Below are positions 42,529-47,500 of a DNA stretch of 47,500 nt, in pieces (position 1 is the stretch's first letter; each line of letters begins with the position of its first letter). The translations under genes and the position numbers were made by a program. The stretch lies in the NCBI GenBank assembly GCA_014728045.1, contig WJMH01000002.1, positions 1-47,500 of the forward strand, given 5' to 3'. The notes beneath the pieces are model-generated. The model worked only from the letters and a program-made list of their open reading frames with translations. It was not told the origin of the DNA and made no database searches. This DNA is from Candidatus Omnitrophota bacterium. Its GTDB lineage: Bacteria > Omnitrophota > Gorgyraeia > Tantalellales > Tantalellaceae.

Positions 42529-44568
42529 TTATTCACTTTCTTCCTTACCACTCTTGCTCTGGGTAATGACCTTTTGAGCGACATTGGAGGGCACTGGATC
42601 GTAATGGGAGAACGTCATGGTATATGTGGCCCTGCCGCCGGTTATGGACTTGAGCTCGTTGGCATAGGTGTACATCTCAGCAAGGGGTATCTGCGCCTTC
42701 ACCACCTGCATGCCACCTTCGGAATCCATTCCCTGCACCCGACCTCTGTGGGTGCTCAGAGAACCTGTAATATCACCCATGTTCTCCTCCGGTATGGTCA
42801 GTTCAACGTTCATTATGGGTTCAAGCAGCGCGGGTTTCGCTTTCTGGGTGGATTCACGGAAAGCATGCGCGGCAGCGATCTGGAAGGCTATATCCTTCGA
42901 ATCCACCGGGTGGGTCTTACCGTCATACACTACCACCCTTACATCGACCACGGGGTAACCGGCGACCGTACCTTCCTCCATGGCGTTAAGCACGCCCTTT
43001 TCGCAGCTTCCGAGGAACTGTTTGGGAATGGCACCGCCTACGACCTCGTCGACGAATTCAAACCCTTCCCCCCGGGGCAGGGGTTCGATCCTCATCCATA
43101 CTTCTGCGAACTGCCCGGCACCGCCGCTCTGCTTCTTGTGGCGGTACTTGGAATCACCTTTGGCGGTAATCGTTTCCTTGTAAGCAACCTTAGGCGTCCC
43201 GATGTCGACCTCGACGTTATACCGGTCCTTCATCCTGTTGAGCATGGTCTTCAGGTGGAGCTCACCCATACCCGAGACGACAAGTTCGTGCGTCTGTTTG
43301 TCCCGCACCATGGAGAACGAAGGATCTTCTGCTATCAACTTGGTCAGAACATCGGATATCTTATCTTCGTCGGACCGGCTTTTAGGTTTCAGCGAATAGC
43401 TTATCGCCGGGTCCGGGAAATTAATGGGTTTGAACTTAACCGGGTTCTTGCTGTCGCACAAGGTATCTCCGGTAGCGGTATCCTTCAGTTTGACCACAGC
43501 GGCAATATCCCCGGCAAGCACTTTATCCGTGTTGATATGGTCCTTACCCTTCAGGTAGAAGATCTGTCCCATTTTTTCGGTTATTTCCTTGTTAGAGTTC
43601 TGCACGGACTGGTTGGTGGATATCTCCCCGGCCCATACGCGGAATATCGATATCTGTCCGGCAAAAGGATCGGATATGGTCTTGAAAACCTGCGCGGCAA
43701 AAGGCGCATCCGGCTTTGCCTCCACAGTCTTGCCTTCCTCGACGGTCGCCTTGGCCGGAGCATCTTCCGGCGAGGGCATGTAATTGGCTATCACCGTCAT
43801 TATTTCCTCGATGCCTATCTCTTTTTCCGCGGCGGCGGGTATGACCGGGATGATCTTACCTTCGATTACGGCTTTCCTGAAAGCGGGTTTCAGCTCCTCC
43901 GGGGTAAGAGTGCCGGCTTCGAAATACTTTTCCAGGAGCGCATCATCAGATTCGGCAACCCCTTCCATCATTTCCTTGGAAAGCACCTCTGCGTTGGTCT
44001 GGTCATCCCCCTGAAGCTTATCGATCCCTTCACCGGTAAGTATGTTCGCCATACCGGAAAAACTTGAGCCGCTGCCGTTGGGGTAATACAAAGCGACGCA
44101 ATTCTTGCCGAGGGATGATTTAATGCTTTCCAGGGCCTTGGAAAAATTGGCATGCTCGCTGTCCATCTTGTTGATGACGATCATACCGGGCAGCGATCTC
44201 TGCCTGGATATCTTCCAGTATTTTGTTGTTCCTACCTTCACGCCCCCGAAAGCGTCGACAAGCATTATCTGGGCATCGGCGGCGTGAACGCCCCCGATCA
44301 CATCGCCCACATAGTCCAGGTAGCCGGGGGTGTCTATGAGATTGACCTTGACGCCGTCTTTCTCATAGGACGCCACCGCCAGGTCTATTGAGTTCTTGCG
44401 CTCCTTTTCGTCATCATTATAATCAGAAACCGTGGTCCCTTCCGCTACGCTTCCCTTGTTCGAGACGGCACCCCCCTTGAACAGGAGATTCTCGACAAGA
44501 GTCGTTTTACCTTCGCCGGCGTGGGACAATAGAACAACATTACGGATATTTTTGGTCGTGACTGCCAC
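42529..44568 (-). CDS. Elongation factor G-like GTPase, EF-G-2 type
   Basis: The 679-residue protein has all EF-G domains. G1 is SHAGEGKTT (15-23), G3 is DTPGY (79-83) and G4 is NKMD (133-136). The C-terminal part includes GMGELHLKTML and the domain IV/V segments VAGYPVVDVRV and GRATYTMTF. G3 has tyrosine where translocase EF-G has the catalytic histidine (DTPGH), and G1 differs from the usual GHIDAGKTT; both features are seen in the EF-G-2 paralogues. It is thus probably not the main translocase, which I would expect elsewhere beside rpsG and tuf. The GTG start has AAGGGGG ahead of it, and a consensus promoter lies about 120 bases upstream. Confidence 0.92.
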   Translation of the reverse strand: MAVTTKNIRNVVLLSHAGEGKTTLVENLLFKGGAVSNKGSVAEGTTVSDYNDDEKERKNSIDLAVASYEKDGVKVNLIDTPGYLDYVGDVIGGVHAADAQIMLVDAFGGVKVGTTKYWKISRQRSLPGMIVINKMDSEHANFSKALESIKSSLGKNCVALYYPNGSGSSFSGMANILTGEGIDKLQGDDQTNAEVLSKEMMEGVAESDDALLEKYFEAGTLTPEELKPAFRKAVIEGKIIPVIPAAAEKEIGIEEIMTVIANYMPSPEDAPAKATVEEGKTVEAKPDAPFAAQVFKTISDPFAGQISIFRVWAGEISTNQSVQNSNKEITEKMGQIFYLKGKDHINTDKVLAGDIAAVVKLKDTATGDTLCDSKNPVKFKPINFPDPAISYSLKPKSRSDEDKISDVLTKLIAEDPSFSMVRDKQTHELVVSGMGELHLKTMLNRMKDRYNVEVDIGTPKVAYKETITAKGDSKYRHKKQSGGAGQFAEVWMRIEPLPRGEGFEFVDEVVGGAIPKQFLGSCEKGVLNAMEEGTVAGYPVVDVRVVVYDGKTHPVDSKDIAFQIAAAHAFRESTQKAKPALLEPIMNVELTIPEENMGDITGSLSTHRGRVQGMDSEGGMQVVKAQIPLAEMYTYANELKSITGGRATYTMTFSHYDPVPSNVAQKVITQSKSGKEESE

Positions 44569-44685
44569 TTGATTACCCCCTTCTCATATGAATAGGATTC
44601 AGAAAGTTAATTGAAAAAACAATTATTTCCCCCTACGCGTCCAGCGTAAAAGAATTATTACTTTATAATATATACATTATTTTTT

Positions 44686-44713
44686 ATTATAATAGTAAAG
44701 GGACTTTTGTCAA
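44686..44713 (-). promoter_or_regulatory. Consensus sigma70 promoter for the EF-G-like gene
   Basis: On the minus strand TTGACA (44708-44713), a 16-base spacer and TATAAT (44686-44691) match both consensus hexamers perfectly. Transcription would start near 44679, leaving a leader of about 110 bases before the GTG at 44568. It probably drives the EF-G-like gene and yebC-ruvCAB. Confidence 0.75.
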
Positions 44714-44735
44714 TGGAATTAGTGGCCCGCGCCTT

Positions 44736-44761
44736 AAAAGACCTGTGGTTAGGCGGCAGGT
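44736..44761 (-). terminator. Weak possible terminator upstream of the EF-G promoter
   Basis: On the minus strand ACCTG and CAGGT arms (44741-44761) enclose an 11-base loop and are followed by a short T-run. The stem is only 5 bp, so support is modest. Its place between the exported-protein gene and a strong promoter is where a terminator is expected. The rest of the 284-base gap shows nothing I recognise. Confidence 0.3.
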
Positions 44762-44852
44762 AATTATAATATCCGCAGTTCACTCATAGAGCCCGGTCCC
44801 TCGGATGTCTGGCAGATCGTGTTTTTCGCAAAGGGGTAGGCGGCTTTCATTC

Positions 44853-45608
44853 TCACCTTTCGACCGAAGGGACTTTTCCTTTCGCTCCGGTCTCGTCCTC
44901 ATATATTATCAGGCCCGCTTTCGGCCCGCTCAATATCTCCTCGCTCATATCCCTGAGAACCTCTTTCCTGCTCTCGGGCAAATCCTCGGTAACCTTGACC
45001 TCAAGGCGCGGGACCTCTTTTCTCGAGACGTAATCTTTAAGCATCCTTCCGGAATCATCGAACTCAACGATCCTGCTTTCGACCAGCACCGTACGCGCGG
45101 CAAGACCGTGGAAAATATCCTCGCGGGATACTACCTTCTCTTGTGTGTCACACCTCCAGACGATCTTCTCGCCGCTGAAAAAGACCTTTTCCGGATGGCC
45201 GTATTTTTCCAGGTTGGCTCTCCACTGCGTTCCGAGCTCATCGTGCTCCAGCCTGTATTCCCAGACCTTTTTGCCGAGTGCCGGTATCGCCCCGGGCATG
45301 ACCAAAAGAACGTTCTCCACCACACCGGCGTCGGAGAACTGGAAAAAGATAAGATAATTCTTCTTCTCCGCGCTCCGGACCTTCATGCCGCTTTTATAGA
45401 ACCAGCATTCCTTGTCCTGGATGGTCCTCTCGAAAAAAGGTTTACCGAAAAACCCCAGTATCTCGCTCTTTCGGGTTTTCCCGCTTTTTATGCTGAATTG
45501 AGCGGCCCGGCTTTTTACGAGTATGTCACTATCCGCTGAGGATGCCTCGGAAAAGGTAAGAACAACAGCTGCAACAAGAATGCTATGGAAAAATTTATTT
45601 GACCGCAT
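44853..45608 (-). CDS. Exported protein of unknown function, possible BamE/SmpA-like N-terminal part
   Basis: The 251-residue protein has a Sec signal peptide (hydrophobic 8-20, likely cleavage after EASSA). Residues about 40-75 (IKSGKTRKSEILGFFGKP, then WFYKSG) resemble the start of SmpA/BamE-like modules, which begin with a G-x-T or GxS turn, a helix and a GxP turn. A similar pattern may recur around 135-165 (KYGHPEKVFFSGEKIVWRC). The rest is charged and has no recognisable domain. Eight bases separate it from the small membrane protein gene upstream. A periplasmic or lipoprotein-assembly role is only a guess. Confidence 0.72.
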   Translation of the reverse strand: MRSNKFFHSILVAAVVLTFSEASSADSDILVKSRAAQFSIKSGKTRKSEILGFFGKPFFERTIQDKECWFYKSGMKVRSAEKKNYLIFFQFSDAGVVENVLLVMPGAIPALGKKVWEYRLEHDELGTQWRANLEKYGHPEKVFFSGEKIVWRCDTQEKVVSREDIFHGLAARTVLVESRIVEFDDSGRMLKDYVSRKEVPRLEVKVTEDLPESRKEVLRDMSEEILSGPKAGLIIYEDETGAKGKVPSVER

Positions 45609-45616
45609 ATAGAGCT

Positions 45617-45907
45617 TCAGAAGTTCGGCCGGAAAGAAATATCGAACATCATCGCCCCCTCTACATAGTTGGCAATGAACTGAAGAACGAAACCAAGCAC
45701 CAGAAGCAGCATGCCGATATTGGACAAGATATCGGAAAAGGCATCTTTTTTCATCTTATCCGCTTCGAGATCGACGCCTGCAACATACGCCCTGGTGGCG
45801 ATATCCATTTTAGGCGGAAAGCCGAAGGCCCAGATAAGTGATATGCCAATAATGTTCAAGAAAAGGCCTGCGCCTTTCAACCAAATATCAGTTATAAAAA
45901 ACTCCAT
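45617..45907 (-). CDS. Small membrane protein of unknown function
   Basis: This 96-residue protein has two membrane helices (about 12-30 and 62-82), with a charged loop between them (RAYVAGVDLEADKMKKDA). No family is recognised. A GAGGTG site lies 5 bases before the ATG. It lies 8 bases upstream of the exported-protein gene, so the pair is probably one transcript. Membrane position is clear; function is not. Confidence 0.72.
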   Translation of the reverse strand: MEFFITDIWLKGAGLFLNIIGISLIWAFGFPPKMDIATRAYVAGVDLEADKMKKDAFSDILSNIGMLLLVLGFVLQFIANYVEGAMMFDISFRPNF

Positions 45908-45971
45908 ACGGGCACCTCTTTTTTTCTAAAGTATACCTCGGAGCATCGTATCAAGCAAACCTTTAGGCGTT

Positions 45972-46250
45972 CTAGTCCTTGATGATCCTCATTGACCTGC
46001 CCGGGCTCGTCATATGCCGCACCATGATGCAATCATCCAGCCTGGTGTCATAAACATATATCCTGCCGCTGGCCCGGTCGAAGAACCCCGTAAGGCCCGA
46101 AGGATAGACCAGGACTTCATACTGGGTGTAATCCGGGGTCTCAGCCTCCCCCCTGTCAAACTGGGCGAAGCACAGCCCGCAAAAGAAAGTGGCCGCGCCG
46201 AACAATAATATGAACGCAAGTATAAGTCTAGTTCTTTCGCACATATTCAT
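45972..46250 (-). CDS. Small exported protein of unknown function
   Basis: The 92-residue protein has an N-terminal signal peptide (hydrophobic 9-28, cleavage likely after GLCFA). The mature part of about 63 residues has a compact pattern (GLTGFFDRASGRIYVYDTRL, then CIMVRHM) suggesting a small beta-sheet that ends in basic residues. I do not recognise the family. The ATG overlaps the stop of the four-cysteine gene upstream as ATGA, so both are co-translated. Confidence 0.72.
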   Translation of the reverse strand: MNMCERTRLILAFILLFGAATFFCGLCFAQFDRGEAETPDYTQYEVLVYPSGLTGFFDRASGRIYVYDTRLDDCIMVRHMTSPGRSMRIIKD

Positions 46251-46417
46251 CGATCTCCTTGTTTTTTGTGTATACTGCCTGAGCTCTCATCCTGTCCGCG
46301 GGAGGCTATTTTTTTCAGAGCGCATTCCATCTCCCGCTCCATCCACCAGGCGCACTGTACCTGCATGCACTGTCTGTCCACAAGAGGACATTTCTTTATG
46401 CCCCATTCATTGTTCAT
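46247..46417 (-). CDS. 56-residue four-cysteine protein of unknown function
   Basis: Translation from the ATG at 46417 gives 56 residues starting MNNEWGIKKCPLVDRQCMQV. Cysteines are at 10, 17, 22 and 32 (C-x6-C-x4-C-x9-C), with a WWMER segment between the third and fourth, then a hydrophilic tail. The spacing could bind zinc or an iron-sulfur cluster, but no family is recognised. A strong AGGAGG site lies 7 bases ahead, and the stop overlaps the next ATG by 4 bases, both signs that it is translated. There is no signal peptide, so it should be cytosolic. A TATACT -10-like element is at 46446-46451. Confidence 0.7.
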   Translation of the reverse strand: MNNEWGIKKCPLVDRQCMQVQCAWWMEREMECALKKIASRGQDESSGSIHKKQGDR

Positions 46418-46469
46418 TCGTGATCCTCCTTTCGGTATGGATTCAAGTATAACCCAACACGGGCATAAA

Positions 46470-46516
46470 TAAAAACAGGGAGCAAAGGCCGGCTCTATCC
46501 GGCAATTCGACCGGAT
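46470..46516 (-). terminator. Possible rho-independent terminator after the AsmA-like gene
   Basis: On the minus strand a perfect ATCCGG/CCGGAT stem (46497-46502 with 46511-46516, 8-base loop) is followed by a short GAGC/GCTC stem (46480-46495) and then TTTTT (46471-46475). The T-run is near the second stem rather than the first. It lies about 40 bases after the stop of the AsmA-like gene, where a terminator is expected. Confidence 0.4.
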
Positions 46517-46557
46517 GCGGCGTATTCACGGATGATAAGATACAGAACTGGCCCTTC

Positions 46558-47500
46558 CTAATCGGGACACCCCAGATCGCGTGAGATCTGGTATAGCACG
46601 GTCGAAGCGAAATGCGGCTGGGGTATAAGGAATTTCCGGGCATAAACGGTCATCCTGCAGGAAGCACCGCCGCTTTCACGGATTTTTACGATGACATTAT
46701 GTCCTTCTATTATCGCTCTTATGATCCTGTGATGCTCTACCTTGCGAGTTTTAGTCCTCCTGCCCAGCCTGTCGATTATTTCGACGCTCTTTATGAAAAT
46801 ATCCTCAGGCCTGTCGGGGAACTCCGCCGTCGCGGAGTCCTTTCCCAGGACCAGGAATCCCGCACCTACGGGAAGAAGCCCTGCCCCTCCTATGGTGAGA
46901 AGACCCGCCACGGCCGCGCCCTTTATGGTGGTCTCCCCCACGGCTTCGTGGAAGATTATTATAAGCAGGTCCATTACATCCAGCATGTCGCTGTATTTGC
47001 GGTCTTTGATCTGGACGTCAAAGACCCGGAAGAATGGGGCCTCTCCTTCCCGCGAATAATCGGTATACAGAACCTTCTCCATACTGAACTCGAACGTATC
47101 AATGGGCAGTATATCCGAAAGGTGAAGACCTTTTTCCCTGCCTTCCTTGACGAACCTGAGCTCATCGATGTTAAGGCGTCCGCTCTCGTTCCTGATAACG
47201 TTCAACTCATCTATCTCGATATCGGCGAACCCGACGGGTATTTTACCATGTTCCATATCGATACTGACGCCTCTTAAGGCTATCTTACTTATATCAATAA
47301 GCGTCCCATCGGGAAAACCCGCGGGATTATGTATCTTAAAACCGGTTATATGTATGATGTGCTCTTCCGGGTCGAAGGAGAGGCTTTCCATTTCGACAGG
47401 CGCCCCTGAAAGGTTCTCCATAAGTCGGATGCCGGCGAGTTTTATGAAATGATCACTGAAAACATATACCGCCGTCACGCCGAGAAGGCAAACCGCCAGC
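46558..47500 (-). CDS. AsmA/DUF748-like envelope protein, cut by the window edge
   Basis: The frame continues past the right edge, so the N-terminus is missing. A GTG at 47478 could be mistaken for a start, but the codons before it read LAVCLLGV and continue a membrane helix, so the true start is beyond 47500. The visible 313 residues have an N-terminal helix and then a repeating beta-strand pattern (MESLSFDPEEHIIHITGFKI, ALRGVSIDMEHGKI, ADIEIDELNVIRNESGRLNI) as in AsmA-like proteins that span the periplasm. A glycine-rich segment (about 195-215) may touch a membrane. Role in lipid transport or envelope stability is inferred from the family. Confidence 0.7.
   Translation of the reverse strand, partial: LAVCLLGVTAVYVFSDHFIKLAGIRLMENLSGAPVEMESLSFDPEEHIIHITGFKIHNPAGFPDGTLIDISKIALRGVSIDMEHGKIPVGFADIEIDELNVIRNESGRLNIDELRFVKEGREKGLHLSDILPIDTFEFSMEKVLYTDYSREGEAPFFRVFDVQIKDRKYSDMLDVMDLLIIIFHEAVGETTIKGAAVAGLLTIGGAGLLPVGAGFLVLGKDSATAEFPDRPEDIFIKSVEIIDRLGRRTKTRKVEHHRIIRAIIEGHNVIVKIRESGGASCRMTVYARKFLIPQPHFASTVLYQISRDLGCPD

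Noticed and set aside
42574-44067. Long open frame (about 497 codons) on the plus strand
   Set aside because: It lies wholly antisense to the well-supported EF-G-like gene and encodes no recognisable motif. It is a by-product of that gene's codon use.
44764-44850. 28-codon open frame on the minus strand just after the exported-protein gene
   Set aside because: It has only a weak AGGTGAG site and no recognisable sequence, and it ends within an AT-rich stretch. Not enough to call a gene.
44714-44852. Gap checked for a tRNA or a small structured RNA
   Set aside because: No T-arm GTTCGA-type sequence, CCA end or other recognisable RNA pattern on either strand.

Overview
Every gene I can support in this 47.5 kb window lies on the minus strand, so transcription runs from high to low coordinates. 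The content is that of a Gram-negative-type (two-membrane) bacterium: a GT9 heptosyltransferase-like enzyme, a Wza-like outer-membrane export lipoprotein, a Wzz/tyrosine-kinase protein, an AsmA-like protein and several Sec-exported small proteins. SpoIID/LytB, DUF2905, an EF-G-2 type GTPase, a TMTC-like TPR protein and a PEP-CTERM-locus type secretion ATPase together recall uncultivated lineages such as Omnitrophota. That assignment is inference from gene content only; no rRNA or tRNA was seen.

Region by region, in transcription order. (1) 47500-44853: small exported or membrane proteins of unknown function, including a 56-residue four-cysteine protein. (2) 44713-39467: a consensus promoter, an EF-G-2 type GTPase, then yebC-ruvC-ruvA-ruvB. 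(3) 39406-31310: a seven-gene cell-envelope cassette (radical SAM, DegT aminotransferase, MBOAT acyltransferase, SGNH protein, a 50-residue membrane protein ending in VVYAGF, a TMTC-like GT-C/TPR protein, a DPM1-like synthase). It sits between ruvB and DUF2905-spoIID-queA, genes that are adjacent in many bacteria. (4) 31304-28874: DUF2905, SpoIID/LytB, QueA. (5) 28824-24459: an exported protein, a four-PAS sensor without an output domain, a second exported protein, a degenerate histidine kinase and a lone receiver protein. (6) 24423-1: a large polysaccharide locus with few gaps over 100 bp. It contains a WecA-like initiating transferase, secretion-type ATPase, HD-GYP protein, Wza-like export protein, Wzz/BY-kinase, Wzy-like polymerase, five methyltransferases, a Wzx-like flippase, two GT2, a GT9, a GT-C and several GT4 glycosyltransferases, and a radical SAM/SPASM protein. 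Both window edges cut genes.

Taken together, region 6 reads as a complete Wzx/Wzy-type surface-polysaccharide pathway: initiation on undecaprenyl phosphate, sugar addition and methylation, flipping, polymerisation with length control, and export. Regulators of two-component and c-di-GMP type lie beside it. The most interesting part is region 3: the MBOAT, the SGNH protein and the 50-residue protein look like a counterpart of the DltB-DltD-DltX acyl-transfer trio. Beside them sit a probable polyprenyl-phosphate-sugar synthase and a GT-C enzyme that could use its product. Many junctions are 4-bp NTGA overlaps, suggesting translational coupling. No stretch of more than about 300 bases lacks a gene; the longest gap (44569-44852) holds a promoter and a possible terminator. 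No insertion sequences, CRISPR arrays or attachment sites were seen.
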